Source: Xiphophorus maculatus | Taxonomy: Eukaryota; Chordata; Actinopteri; Cyprinodontiformes; Poeciliidae | Direction: 5' to 3' | NCBI RefSeq assembly: GCF_002775205.1 | Contig: NC_036456.1 | Span: 19,861,976 to 19,925,975, forward strand | DNA length: 64,000 bases | Shown: positions 26,901-39,615 of the stretch, piece after piece | How positions within the stretch are numbered: position 1 is the stretch's first letter | Layout: the number at the start of each line of letters is the position of its first letter | The notes under the pieces: model-generated | Told to the model about the DNA's origin: nothing | Databases searched by the model: none | Seen by the model: only the letters and a program-made list of their open reading frames with translations | Position numbers and translations under genes: made by a program

Positions 26901-29900
26901 CCTCTTCCTGCTCCTCACGGAGCGTGCGCCAGTTGTCGCTGTCAGCCCTTGTGTACTCCTTCCTCACGGGACCCACGGGACCGCTGCTTTCTTCGAAACT
27001 GGGCCGCCCCACCTCCCGCCGCAGCGGCTTCTCAAACCGTCGCTCGCCCCTGAGGAAAGGCGGGAAATGGGAGGAAAATTGCACCGGTTATGGAGCAAAC
27101 AGGAGATAAAGGCCACAACATTATTCGCTTTTTATGCCGGAGGAGAACATTTGGATCAAAGCAGCAACCTGACTCTTTTGTACTCATGAGCGAAGGAAAT
27201 ATATAATTTCAGTAAAGGTAGATGGGAAATTATCCCTGTGAATGTGAGATAACCACATGAGCCAAGACATTCCAAGGACAAAAAAAAGCTTTATTTTAAC
27301 TATTTCCAGTTTCCTCTTACCGGTCGTCCCAGCTCTGGCTGCGGTGAATCTCTCGGACGTTGCGACCAAATCCCACCTCGGTGTCCTCAATACTTCTTTG
27401 GTAGAATCCCCCTTCGCCGCGGCCTCGGCCTGCGTTTCATAACAAACAGCAGTACGGTTACCGGCCGGACGGAAACACAACAGCACACATGAAAAACAGT
27501 CGGGGTTGGAACAAAACGAAGTCGCTCTGGCTCAGATTAAAGCTCTGGATGCAAACAAGCTGTTTGGGTCAAAATGTGATAGCTTGATATTTTAAGAGCT
27601 CTGCATTTCGCTCTGGAAGCAAATGATGCCTTCCTCACAAGGTGGTAGAGACATAAAAGATGAAAATGTGGTTCATCTCTTTGTGACCACACTGAAATAC
27701 CACAGAGGGTTTCTGCAGATTTCAACAACACAAATTTAACTTTAAGATCTTTTAAGACCATTAACAAGGAAATTTAAACCCTGCAGAGCAACAGAAATGT
27801 ACAAAAGGTAACTGCACATTTTACATAGTAGTAGTGTCAGTGATAAATTTACATTAAATGGAAAAGCTAGCCAGCTAGAGAGATTTAAGACATTTGAGTA
27901 AAGTATTTAAAGGTAACTTACATTTTGTAAATCAACTTAAGACATTTTAATCTGACAAACTATACATCTATTTTTTTTAAATCTTAAATAGCTTGGCTTT
28001 CCTTTTGTGAATTTCCCAGGCTGACAGAGAAAAAAAAAACATACAGATGACTCATCTCTGTACTTAAAACTCATCTTAAGTACATGTGGGAGTTTATTTT
28101 CGATATTTTTCTGCCCAAAAATGAAGATGACATGGAATTTCTCCCTCCCTGTTCCTCAGAACCATTTAGTCTTTAAGAATGAACTTAGCTTTGTCTGTCG
28201 CTGCAAAGCCACAAATATTTCCTTATATAAACAGTGAGACTTTGTTATTTTAAATCCTTGGATCGGTTAAAGCAAACTCAATTCGGTTCGTCTGGTTAGC
28301 GTAAATAATTGGTGTTCTGAAAGCAGTTACCATACATTGTTGCTCTTTGTCTCCCCCTCAACAGATTTTAATCCTTTTGGTATGAAATAAACTCTCAAAC
28401 GGAGCCAAACCAAACATTTGACATTAGTTCGGCTTTGAGAAGGTTGTTTGTGGTTTAACCAGCAGCTCGTCTCACACGCCGCTGGAGCAGAGGCCGAGTG
28501 TTTACGCTGCGTGGAGAAGGTGAGTTCCTGAAGCTCAGAGGTTTCACGCAGGTGTGGCGAGACTAAAGGACGTTTATTTACACAGGCAGAGAGGAAGCGT
28601 GCAGCTTCAAGATGGCGGATGAAAGAGGAAACAAACACTTGAGGAGCTGCCTTAAATAACTGGTTTACTTTTCTCAAATAATGGCTATTGTAGTTTCAGC
28701 CAGGCGTTTCACACTGTTGATGTTGGAAGCTTTGGCTGATTTATCCTGAGTGCTCTGAAGCTAAGATGCTTCGTTTTTATTCCTAATCTGGTACAGGGCT
28801 TCTGCATGTTTCAGTGCGGTTATATTAAAACTAATTTAAGACAATTATTTACACTTAAAACCCAACATGTACTATGAAATAATACCTTTAATAAGATAAT
28901 TTAACAATTTTATAAATATGTCTAACTTACTGTGTCAACTGATGTGGATATTTCTTAACTCTTGCATGCGATTAGTATCATCTTTAGGCTGTATGCAGAA
29001 AGCTTTATAATAATAGAAATCAGGTTTCATATACACTGGATTTAGTTGTAGACAATGAAACAACACCACAGAAATAAAAAACACTTTCAGCAAAAACTGG
29101 ATCATTGTGAGAAAAGAAGATTTAAGCGAACAAATGTACAAATATAAAAAGCATAAAAACCGCTTCATTTTTTCTGTTATCTTCCAACTACAAACAACAT
29201 ATTTTATTGAGATGTGACAGAACCTTTACAATCACAAGAGCCATATTTGCCTTCAGTCCTGCTGAATGAGACTTGTTTAAAGCCACATATGTTAAACCTT
29301 TTTTTTTTAGTATTTTTATATACTACTTCAGGAAATTTGTTATTTTTAAAGAAACTGCTTTTAGATTTTAAAATACAGAAAAACATAAGCTTTTTCATAA
29401 AAGAAGATGGATGCAGGTTTTATTCCAGCTGCATCAATTTCCTTATCAATTCTGACCAGCTTCCCACCATGAGTTTGGTGTCTTCACTGAGTTCCTTCAT
29501 TTGTCCACTAATGTCCTCTAACAAGCCTCTAAGGCCTTTACCAAGCAGCTGCATTTACGCAGATTAAATTACACTCAGATCGAATCAGTTTACCTAATTA
29601 TGTCACTTCTAAACATGGTTTGTTGAGCTGGAAAACATTTTCTACTCCTACTTTACAACCATTTCATGTTGGTCCATCATGAAAAATGCCAGTGGGAATA
29701 ACCCCCACCCAAAGCCCAACCCTTTTAATGTCACAAAACCTGGAAAACATCTGAAATTCAGTAAGTTCAGACCTAATTTGGATAAAGTACGGAAAGCTGT
29801 GAGGCCTAAAACTTCTTAGCTTGAAGAGCCGGGCTTTAGGTTTGACCTCACCTCGCCCACCTCGAGCGGCCCCTCGTCCACGGACGACTCCGGCGGGTGC

Positions 29901-32900
29901 TGGCCCTCCAACTCCCTTTCCCATGAGCCTCAGCACTGCCGCGCTGTTCACGGACATGGAGAAGTTCCTCTGCAGACAGAGCGGAAGAAGAAAGGCGAAA
30001 GAATGTCAGAAATGTGAACTCTCTCTGTAGATTAGCGGCTCTAGTGGATAAAACAAGGTTTGGAACGTGCCAACATTAGATTATCAGTGAGCGAGAGAGA
30101 GTGTGTGTGTGTGTGTGTGTGAGGAGGCAGACCTGCTCCTCCTCGGTGAGAGGCACCAGTGCCAGAGGCTGCATGGGCTCATCTTGCAAAATAGCAGCAA
30201 ACTCCTTATCCTGCATGTCCTCTGGGACCTGCAGAGACACAAAAATAAAAATAAAAATAGAAGCAGCCTTTCTATGCTGCAGAGCAGTTTGTAGGTGTCT
30301 GGGTCTCTTGCACAGTTTTTCAAAGAAACATAGACCTGATGTACAATGTTCTGACCTTGTTGTCTTTGATATAAAGTGCTAACATCTCCTCTCGGCCGTA
30401 GCGATACTCGGCCAGCTTGTACTTTGGCATGGCGGGGGAAGGAGGGGGAGACGTCACACTCCCCCCACTGGACAGTGCACGAAGCCTGGAGAAAGAAAAA
30501 CACACACAGATCATTTTTCTAATAATAATGCGAGCCAAAGATATGAAACAAGTTGTATTCCTCTGTCGTTTATTTTAGTCTTTATTTTCCCATCCATCCA
30601 TCCTGTGCTAATTTGTCAGATTCTAGCGACACACTGGGCTCTGCTCTGAAGATATAGCGGCTTTCCAAGCTGAGGATTTCATTTTAATAAGCCATTACAA
30701 GTGGGCCGCTTTCCAAGGGCTCAACAATGGCTCCATTCACAGCCGGCACAGAGGCTGGCATTGATTAGCAGGCTCATATCAGAACCAGATGCGGCTCAGA
30801 GGTGGAGAGGAATGGAAAAGGTAAAGAGAGCTTCAGGAGAGGCTGGATGGAGGCGACCAGCATCATGAGGGGAGAGGCAGCATTCCTACACATTATTATT
30901 GAGAAAATCCAGATTTATCTGCAGCTGTTCAGGTTTATTATGAGGAAAGAGGTAATGACACAAAGAGAGGAGGAAGAAAAGGAAGGACAAAGGGCAGCAG
31001 AAGAAAGGAGGAAGGACACAAAATGAAGGACTGACACAAAAAGGTGGAAGGAAGACAGATAGACAGAAGGAAATGAAAGAAAGGAAGAAAGATAGAAGGA
31101 AAGCAGAAAAGAAATGAAAGAAAGGAAGAAAATTCTAAAAAAGAAGAACAGTAAAGAAAGGATCAGACAGAAGGAAAGAAGAAAGGAAGTGAAAGCAAGA
31201 ATAGAAATGAAAGGAAGAAGGAAGCAAGGAAAGAAGGGAGAAAATAAAAATGAAAAGAAGAAAGGAGGGAAAGAAGGCAGGAGATGAAAGAAGAAAGAAA
31301 AGAAAATGAAGAGAAGGAAGAAATGCACAAACAGGCAGAAGGAAGAGAAAAAAGAAAAGACAGAAGGTACTAATATCTTTCTATACTCTTCTTTTATTTG
31401 GAAGTAAACTAAATTCCAGGCTTTCCCAGGCTGCATGGGAATCCTGGAGCGGTTCCAAACACTTCCAGGTGACTTCAGGCTCTCCACTTGTGTTTACTCT
31501 AATGAAAGGGAAACGACTGGAATGCTTTCCACATATTTTAATCTCAACATCATCTTCTTTGTAATAGTTGCTCCAGTAAACCATAAATCCTCGCAGGCGG
31601 GTCGTTTTCACTTTGAGTTCAGCCGCAGTGACAGACATGTCGCCCGACCCGCTGCCAGGCAGCACAACCTCAAACGATGTGAATAGTTCTGGAAAGCCAA
31701 CAGGCATAAGAAGCCTTGTAAACATTCGGGCTGGGCAGCTGTTAGCGGCGAGCGCCGCGCACTGATCCGGCTCCGTCGCTGGATTAAAACGAGGAGAGCT
31801 GATGCAGATGTGTGAGGAGGGGAATATCCTGCGAGGCTGGCGGGGAGTCAGGAACGCACACAGAAGTCCCAGAGCGATGGAGATGGAGGGATAACCCCCA
31901 CCCAAACCCCAACCGACCCGCTCAGAACGGCTACACACACAGCCAGAGCAGCGACACAAAGACCTACCTCCATTTTAACTTAAATAAGATTTTAACTAAA
32001 AATCGACCGTTACTGTAAATAAACCTGTTCACTGCTGCAGAAAAAGGTTTCTACACATTTTAGTTCGTCTTTTAAACAGATTCTGTTGAACTACATTTCA
32101 AAGTCAATGTCTGATTTTCATTGATTCATTCTGAGTAAATTTTTATAATTTATTTTGTCAGTTTCAAGTTAATTCAGGGGCCAGTGTGGGTTTTTCACTC
32201 ATTAAAGAGGGGTAAAAACAATTCTGTTCATGTAAATATGGAGTCAGGAAAATACAAGAAAGAAGGAGGACTAAGAGAGGGGAGGAAATGAAGAAATGAT
32301 GAAAGGGTGAAAGGAGGAAACGAGGGAGGAAGGAAAGGAGGATGCAAGAAAGGACATAGGATGGGAAAGGAAGGACAAAGAGGGATGTAGGACAACAAAT
32401 GATGGAAAGAAGAAAAGTGGAAAAAGGGATAAAAAGAGCAGGATGGATGGATGAAGCCAGGACAGACAAAAAAAAAGAAGAAAATGAAGGAAGGAAGCGT
32501 TTTACATTACTTTACATACCGTAAATAACTAAAGTGTTATTTTGTCTTTTGAATTGTTTTTTTTTTTTTTTCAATGTTTTGGCTTAGTGATTTTTATAAC
32601 AAAATGTTATTTTTTTGGGTGGGGAGGAGGTTATATATAATTAAATGATTATGAGGGGCAGTTTGGTTCGCTTTCATGTGTAGGACTGGCATGAATATAA
32701 ACCTAATGCTTCTGCCTCAACCTTTGCAGTCAAGATGTTTAAGCTGTTGTGCTTCGAAATGTTGATGAATTGAGTAAAAACATTAAAAAATAAAGTCTTG
32801 AAGTAAACTAAAAAAAAGGAGAAACCTACAGTAATGATGTGAGAACATGGACATGAACTGTGAACCAGTAGTTACCATTCTGGGCCGAAGTTTAGAGTCT

Positions 32901-32910
32901 CAGCAGTCAT
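14869..32910 (-). CDS. gigyf1: GRB10-interacting GYF protein 1
   Basis: GIGYF1 partners the cap-binding protein 4EHP (EIF4E2) to repress translation and trigger mRNA decay. Coding exons: 32910-32876, 30485-30356, 30228-30133, 29969-29852, 27429-27321, 27049-26850, 25933-25704, 24425-24305, 24211-24017, 23677-23508, 21952-21787, 21708-21542, 20480-20380, 20275-20175, 20094-20021, 19885-19748, 18939-18742, 18656-18445, 18319-18162, 17542-17379, 16971-16927, 16595-16451, 14936-14869. They sum to 3141 nt (1046 residues; human about 1035) and every junction keeps phase. Landmarks: start MTAETLNFGPEW; 4EHP-binding motif YRYGREEML (residues 39-47); RGRG stretch after about 100; DDX6-binding-type LPEWC then GTFDSSGAF (about 281-300); GYF domain from WFYKDPQGEIQG to GCDEGFQPLGDVIKMWGRVP (about 513-565); charged coiled coil (about 672-717); poly-Q tracts; C-terminus DPSILGYSFHNTGE ending VEDY. 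The pop7-epo neighbourhood favours GIGYF1 over GIGYF2. Which teleost copy (a or b) this is cannot be told. Confidence 0.95.
22380..22525. repeat. Degenerate hairpin-forming repeat in gigyf1 intron
   Basis: The stretch begins CAGGGGCGCCGTATAGGGGG and ends near GGGGGCCCTGTCAA, reminiscent of the ends of a dispersed fish element. It contains two overlapping inverted repeats: 22427-22455 (TCTTGACTGA, 9-base loop, TCAGTCAAGA) and 22438-22463 (AGAAATAGTC, 6-base loop, GACTATTTCT). No coding capacity. Confidence 0.4.
22780..23140. repeat. Polypurine GGAA/AAGG-type simple repeat
   Basis: About 360 bases are nearly all A and G on the plus strand, built of degenerate AAGG, GAAGGA and AAAGG units, with few interruptions. 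It lies in the gigyf1 intron between the exons at 23508 and 21952, so the transcript carries the pyrimidine strand. The long minus-strand Phe/Leu/Ser frames here are low-complexity artefacts. Confidence 0.8.
23945..23978. repeat. AAT/ATA trinucleotide microsatellite
   Basis: About ten copies of an AAT unit in a gigyf1 intron, directly left of the exon ending at 24017. Confidence 0.9.
30099..30120. repeat. GT dinucleotide microsatellite
   Basis: About ten GT units on the plus strand, about a dozen bases from the donor of the gigyf1 exon ending at 30133, so they lie at the start of that intron in the transcript as an AC repeat. Confidence 0.85.
30940..31375. repeat. Second polypurine GGAA/GAAA tract
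   Basis: About 430 bases of A and G with AAGGAAGAAA-type units, in the gigyf1 intron between the exons at 32876 and 30485. Long Phe/Leu/Ser frames on the minus strand are its shadow. Confidence 0.8.
32255..32490. repeat. Third polypurine GGA/GAAA tract
   Basis: About 230 bases of purine-rich degenerate repeat in the same intron as the tract at 30940-31375, with GGATGGATGGATGAAG near its end. Confidence 0.75.
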
Positions 32911-33599
32911 ATTCCTCACGTCCACACAGAACTGAGTATCTGAGGAGGAAAATATTTACATTTTAAGACATATCTAGGACAAATAAAACCAGGAAAATGA
33001 TGAGTTGTTTAGGTTTTCTTACCCTGTCCAAATAATCGGAGCAGGCTGGACTGGGCTGGACCAGGCTAGAGCTGGCTGGATTTAGTTAGGCTTAGGTGAC
33101 TAGAAGGCTGAGTGGTGCTTAAGCTGTGGTCACAGAACAACTCCCCAAACACACAAAGACCAAGAGAATAGCTGCCAGTTTCAGGTGCTTGAGGAATACC
33201 AGGTTATCAGGTCCTAACTAAGGAAGGAAGGGCTTTTGATGATCGTTTGGAGAATGGAAGCTCCTGCTACTCACAGCTGAAAACAGTTGTAAAACATAAG
33301 AAAAAAAAACAAAAAGAACCTCGGAAATCGACAATGGAACAAAAATAAAACTCTCTTGAAGATATAATGTTTCCGTTCTTTCGTTTTACAGCAGTTGTAT
33401 CTCACATTAAAGTTAAAAATATGAACCGGTTCATCAAAAAAAGAAAGGGAAACGCAAGGTGGAGGAAAAATAGAGAAAAAAAAAACCCGAACAGCCGAAA
33501 AACAACACAAGCGGCTGCTGGAACAGCTGCCAAAAGCAGGCACGACTCGCGCTCCTCGTCGGCCTTCTCTCCTCCTCTGCGCCTCCTCTCCTCTCGCTC

Positions 33600-33671
33600 C
33601 AGCTGAAATGTGGATTGACGGAGACCTTCGAGGTAGCTCCTTAATTTCCTGTCCTCCTCCCTTTGCACGCC
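33600..33671 (-). other. gigyf1: Candidate gigyf1 5' UTR exon, purine-rich
   Basis: A TTTTTCTTTCCAG acceptor on the minus strand is followed by a GA-rich segment. One frame stays open and would read REEDRKLRSYLEGLRQS and onward. It lies upstream of the known start codon and contains no ATG that joins in frame, so a 5' UTR exon is the simplest reading. The 3' boundary is uncertain: a GAAG|GTCTCC at about 33626 is a weak donor. An unrelated coding exon is a less likely alternative. Confidence 0.3.
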
Positions 33672-36600
33672 TGGAAAGAAAAAAAGCAGAGATTCAGAGA
33701 CGGGATCGGAGAAATTTAAAAAGAAAATCCCAGGATATAAAATGCACACTTGGACGTATTCACACCAGATGAGACGAAAACTGCTATTTTTAGTTTCTTC
33801 CGAGGCAAAAAGCCTCGACATGCTATCATTACCGGCGCGGCCGGGACGCTCGGAAGCACCGACATAGCGTGATCCACCAGCAACGGCGAGATGAGCAGAG
33901 AGGAAGACACCGTGGCATTTCTCCACAGAACAAATTAAAAACTGCATTTGTCAACCGCTCGGTCAAAGCACCGTGTTTTTTCATGTGCAAAGGGAGATTT
34001 TCCATCCAGAAATGCAAGCGGCCTATTTCAGTAGCGCCGTGAGCCAGCTGCTGCTTAAGCCAGGCAGCTGGACGGGGGATAATTCCTGAGAAATGTCATG
34101 GAAACAAAAACATCTAGGCAACTTATTTTCAATAAGTCATGCCACTGGGTCCGAGCATCACATCCTCATGTTTAAGCTATTCGGTTCGTCTACTTTCCTT
34201 CATCTTGAATCCCGTTTACGTTCAGGGTAACTTAGCAGAAAAATAAACAAAACACATGTTTGGACTTTCAGCTGGACTCCAGGTTGACATTTTGGTCCCT
34301 CATTTTTACTGGCTTGTAAGAATGCGTCTCGGTATTTTCCGTTGCCAGGTTCAATGCCAGCGCTGTGGTTTTTTGACGCTTTAGCGCCCAACTTTCCAGC
34401 ATAGGTAGGACTTTATTAACACCTCTTTTTTTTTTGAAACACTAAAGCCCAGTGATTGTGGTCCAGATGACTGTATATTTACTGCTTCACACACACCAAC
34501 ACACTTCCTTATTTTATGGTGCCATTTTAAAAATTTTCTGTCCGAGCTACAATTCAATAACAGTGGTTCTGGATAACCTTTCGTTGCTTACAAACCTCAA
34601 AAAAAAATGTGTGCCATTTCCTGAAAGAGTGGTCAGCAACTCTAATTGTACAAAGAGACGATTGAAGTAGGGAAAACATTAAACTTATGAAAAACAACAA
34701 CAAAAAACTTTTTTGGATTCACTTGAATTGGCGTGTCTGCTGTCTTTAATACCAGAAAATAATATCTGACGATCAAAGACGACCAAATTAAACAACCAAG
34801 TTCATAAAATATTTAACTCTTCAAAAGGTAGTTTGTGAAACTGCACTTTAATTTGTTTTTTAAGATATACATATTCGTGCATAGAAAGCAGCAACAGAAA
34901 CTTAAAGACTGCAAATACTAGCAGTAATGTGAACACTTTGTTGGGAGCAGTGAAGGAAGGATCTGTGCTAACGCTCCTTTCTGGACCGAGGATGCAGTAG
35001 GGGCTCTCCAGTTCTGCAACAGCAAATATATAGTTGGGATTTTGCCTCTTCTGCATTTCATTCTTTCACAATTTTGGTTATTTCAAGTATGAATCATTCT
35101 TATGTTAAATATCAACAGGGTCAAGCTGTGATTAGGAAACTAATATGAAACTTACTTGTATGTCAGAGAGTTAAACACTTACGTCCTCTAACACAATTAG
35201 AATGCAAGGGCTAATTTTATAAGTGTTTAGTGATATGAAATAGAGGTTGGTTGAGACAAAATGGTGGTAAATGAGGAGAAAAATAGAGTCAGAAAATTAT
35301 AGAGAAAAAAATTACTGATTGAGATTTTACTGATTTACAGTTTTGTTTTAAGGTCTGTTTTTTTGTGATTCAAACTTTTTTTAAAAGCTGTGACATCTCA
35401 ACTCATTTGTGTAAAAAACATTTTTGATTCAATTAAACATAACCAACCTAAAACTATAAAAACAAAATTAAATAAATTGGGTCACAAGATGATGGTTTTG
35501 TACCAAACAGATAAGAGATTACAAGACTTCCCCCATTTATGCATCAAACGGAAAGTGACAACACTGAGGCTTTTCATCAGTTTTGATTCATTTCATGGTG
35601 GTTTTTTCAATGCAGATTTGACCTACTGTTCACCAGTTGAGCTCATTAAGAAAACAGAAGTGGCTTCTTCACCCCTGACTGGTGGATCACCATCTTTAAA
35701 TCCACAATCTAGTGTTTTAAATACAAAATACCCACGTTGTGACATCGGTTTGGACGGTAGTGCGCAGCAAGCAACAACAACCCATATTTAAGTAACACTG
35801 AAAAAAAATGTACAACCCACATCTGTTATCTGGGTTAATAACAGAAGGCTGACCTTCTGCAACCCTGAGAAAATAGCACCATCATTCCATCAATAATCAA
35901 TAAAGAATAAGTTTTAAAATTATCAGCGTTGCTCATATCTAAACAATAACATGGCATCAACTTACATAAAGCCAGAAACATTTAAAGTTTTTCCTTCTGA
36001 AGATATGTAAAATAAAGCAAAACCGAAGAATCAGGTAAAAAGCTGCTGTGACTAATGCTGGTAGTATTTTGTGCCTTTTCTCCCCCCCCCCTCATCTACT
36101 GCTGTTGGGTCTTGTGCAATGTGAGGCGCCTTGTTGGAATAGTTGGGTAACACTTATTTCAGGAAGTTCAGTAAAATATGATTGCAGACGTGGGTTAAGC
36201 AAACCTTTTAAGTCATAAAGAACTAATTTAGTGAACCTAAACACATCTGAGTCTGTGTTTGATGGAAAATGTTGATACGGACGACCACACATTACATTTC
36301 AGCAGATGTCTGAACTCAAAAAACATTAACTTGGAAAGTGGCTGAAAGGGGTGATTATGGGATGATTGTGCTTGTACCACATTCCCCCAGAAAAGTACAA
36401 GTAGAAGTTTCCAGAGAGCAAATAAAAGTTTTGCCTAAAGCAATAACTATAAACAAGGGCTGGATCAATAAGTGCCAGAGAAAATATATGTTCCTACTGT
36501 GACTAGTAATGTCACCAATCGGCAAGATGTACGGTTACATTAAAAACAGGCTGGAGCTTAAAGACGGTGAAAACCAACCTTTAAAATCAAACCACTGGGC

Positions 36601-36991
36601 AACAAAATGCTCTTTTTTTTTTCCTTTGGAAGCTAACCAACCAGGTATTTTAATACATCGATATAACTGTCAGTGATCAAAACAGATCAATGTTCCCTGG
36701 ATCTGCGCTAACTGATCATTAGCAGGTCAAATACAGTTAACAAATATCAGATGTTCCAATTTGATCTGACATAAGTTAGGGAATCTTGCAAGTCAAACCT
36801 GCAGTGTAGTTTTTTTATTTTCTAGTGAATGTTTAGTACATCTCAAAGTTTAAAAAATGAGGATTTGCATTTGATATAAACCTCAAAACAAAGATGGAAA
36901 GAAGTCCAAACCTAAATCGGCAGATCAGACCACAAAGACAAAAAATAGACCATTAACTAGTATAATACTAATCTGTGCGTATTTATCACTG

Positions 36992-37670
36992 TGTGTACAA
37001 TTATTAGGCAAGTCTTACTTTTGAGGGTTATTTTTATTAATCCCCAAATATAGTGCTCTCGGTTAATCCAACATATTAATAAACCTCAGGCATGAATGTT
37101 TTGGAAAGTAAAAGTGAGGTTCGTGTGTCTTAGGAGATTCTGCACAATTATTGAGCAACTATTAATGTGAAGAAATATTATGCAACTAAATGAATAACAC
37201 ACTTTGCCCATCTAAAAAAAACTCCCCACAAGTTTTCAATTGAGTTCAGGTCAGGTTTGGAAGAGGGACATGTTTTAAGTTTCTCATCTTTAATGCAAAA
37301 AGAGTATTTAGATGTATGTGATGGAGCGTCATCCAGGATAAAAATCATTATTTTATTGAAAAATCCAGACTTCTTCCTGTTCCACTGCTTGAAGAAAGCG
37401 TGTTCTACAATCTGGCAGCATGTTTGGAAGTTAATATCAACCTCAGAAGGTAAAACCACCAGCCCATACCAGGAGCCTGCCTCCACCTTGCTGGTGTCTG
37501 ACTACAGGTGGCGCTCTGTGCCTGTTACTGATCCATACATCTGGTCCAACAAGTCGCTCAATTCTTCCATAAAACTTCTGAAAAATATCCATCTTCAGAT
37601 ATCACAGTTCTACTTTAGTCAAAACTGTACAGAGATCTTAAATACACATTTCTCACATTCAGAGAAATAA
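36992..37670 (-). mobile_element. Degenerate Tc1/mariner-type transposon
   Basis: The left end carries GTACAATTATTAGGCAAGTC, a terminal sequence I know from a mariner-like family spread through fish genomes. The minus frame 37486-37178 encodes a C-terminal transposase remnant. DDAPSHTSK (the second catalytic Asp block) is followed by KPDLNSIENLWG (the third acidic residue, Glu), with a spacing slightly shorter than the usual D34E. Upstream, HQQGGGRLLVWA-like residues remain in a shifted frame. Frame breaks and lost N-terminal parts make it inactive. The right end was not found; transposon-like sequence may run on towards 38000. It lies in the first intron of gigyf1. Confidence 0.75.
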
Positions 37671-39320
37671 GGGGGTGGACTGAATGAGCTGACCTACTCC
37701 TCCAAAACAAACTGACATTGAGAGAGTTAAAAATGGAGCTAAAATGCTTTTAGACTCTTGTAATGACCTTAAATTAGGCAAACAGAACTATGATGCAACT
37801 TTAAAGTTTATCCTTTTAATATCAGAATATTTCAAATGTCTTGGGAGATTTTCCCAAAACACACATTTTTCCATTGATTTTGTGAAGAATTCCCTGGATG
37901 TTTTACTTCTCATTCCAAATAATTCCATTCCACTGATCACATTGTGCTGCATTTTAGCTTTGCTGACTTCAGTCGCGTCATTGACCTGATCCGAAATAAT
38001 GCAAGGTTGGCAATGATTTTTTTATTTTTTTGCATTTCAACAGCCTGACCTGTATTAAGATAAGGATATCTTAGCTGGCTGAAAGAATCACATAACTTTA
38101 TTCCCAAGTGTCTGATTAGAAAACCTCTTAGCTCTGGATCAGTTTGCTCCTTTCCAATTCAAACAATCTCTGCTTTCATTTGTCCCCATTATATTTTTAA
38201 AAAAGAATGTATGAAACTATTTACTGTTTTTTTGTTGTTGCTCTCCACTGCTAGTAGGTATTTTGGATGAATTTAGGACATAAATGATCATAAAAATGGT
38301 AAAACCTCACCTTTGACCATAGTATTTAAATCCCCAGTTGTACTAGTTGGCTCAATAAATATATGCAAGACTATTATCACTGCTGTTCAAATTTTAAATA
38401 TCATTGAGCAACTTTAAGACATAACCAAATTCCATAACAGCAAAATAAAGATAAACTACAGAAAAAAGTAACTCTTGTCAACATTGGAACAAAACGTTCC
38501 GGACCCGAGGAAGTCAGATGCTAAACAAACAAACAAAGAAAAAAAAACATAAAAGCACAAAATCACCAGCACCTTTCATTAAATGCATGGAAATTTGAAA
38601 CTGTGTCTAATAGTTGACTCAAAACTCAGAGATAAAGTGTGTGATTTATGCTGGTTCCAAGTTGAAGGTTGAAAAACTCATACCATGGGTGAGATTTGCT
38701 TGTTGTCACAGTGCTAACTACCAGGGTTTCCCCCAGAGTATTATAAACACGGCGGCTCGCGAGGCTCCACCTTTCCCCCCTGCAAGGTTAAGTATTGTTT
38801 ATTTACTTTAAATAGGTTTTGGATGCACCAGCAACAGTGATAGCAAAGATGAGTCAAGAGCATTTCCATAGTCTCACCGCTTGCTCAGCTCACCCGTGAT
38901 CAACGCAAACCTCTAAAAGCACAACCACAAAGCCGAGTTATAGTCACACTTTCAGAGGTTTGTGTGTCCATCTTTGTGAACAAAGAATGTGTGGCGAGTG
39001 CGTTTACGTTTTACGTATGATGGCTCAAAACGTGTTCTGGCACTCCTTTGCGTCTGCACTGCAACTTGACAAAGTTTGTGTAAATGAACGACACCATCAG
39101 TAAATCACAGACAGGTCTTTTTCATTCAGAGTATTCCTTGAAAATACTGCAGCAGCTTGAGTGAACAACCAATCAGAACCAGCAAAGCAAAACATCACTA
39201 AACAAAATGGGAGAATTCAGGAAAACACAAGAAAACTTACTATAGTAAACACTTGAATTTTGTTCATAATGTATATACACTATATACCACCAACTGTCAC
39301 ATTGTTTGATATGTGTGGCA

Positions 39321-39615
39321 GTTTCCACCAAGCGGTACAATATGGGTCGATGCAATTCAGAAGACTATTTTTTCAGTTTCCACTGTAAATCTGGCCCAAA
39401 TAACTGAGCCGTACCACACCATTCCTTCAATAATAGACCCATAGGACAATGGTAGGGTTAGGCTGGAGATACTGGTGCCACACTACAGTCCATTGATTAG
39501 CATGACGCAACATTAGGTGGGTTTAATCCCACCTGCCCATTGACAATCCAACTGATGGTCTCTCTTGAATACACTGGATGATAAAATAACATATTGAACC
39601 GCACCGCTTGGAAAC
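39321..39615. mobile_element. Palindromic MITE with GTTTCC...AAGCGGTAC ends
   Basis: The left end reads GTTTCCACCAAGCGGTAC and the right end CGCACCGCTTGGAAAC, an imperfect inverted pair. Elements with gtttccac..gcggtac / gtaccgc..gtggaaac ends and about 300 bp length are frequent in teleosts. No protein is encoded. It lies in the first gigyf1 intron. Confidence 0.6.

Noticed and set aside
30915-31487. 190-codon Phe/Leu/Ser-rich minus-strand frame
   Set aside because: It is the complement of a polypurine simple repeat; low complexity explains the open frame.
31381-31959. 192-codon minus-strand frame in a gigyf1 intron
   Set aside because: It reads across low-complexity and intronic sequence with no splice-consistent conserved block, and no family is recognised.
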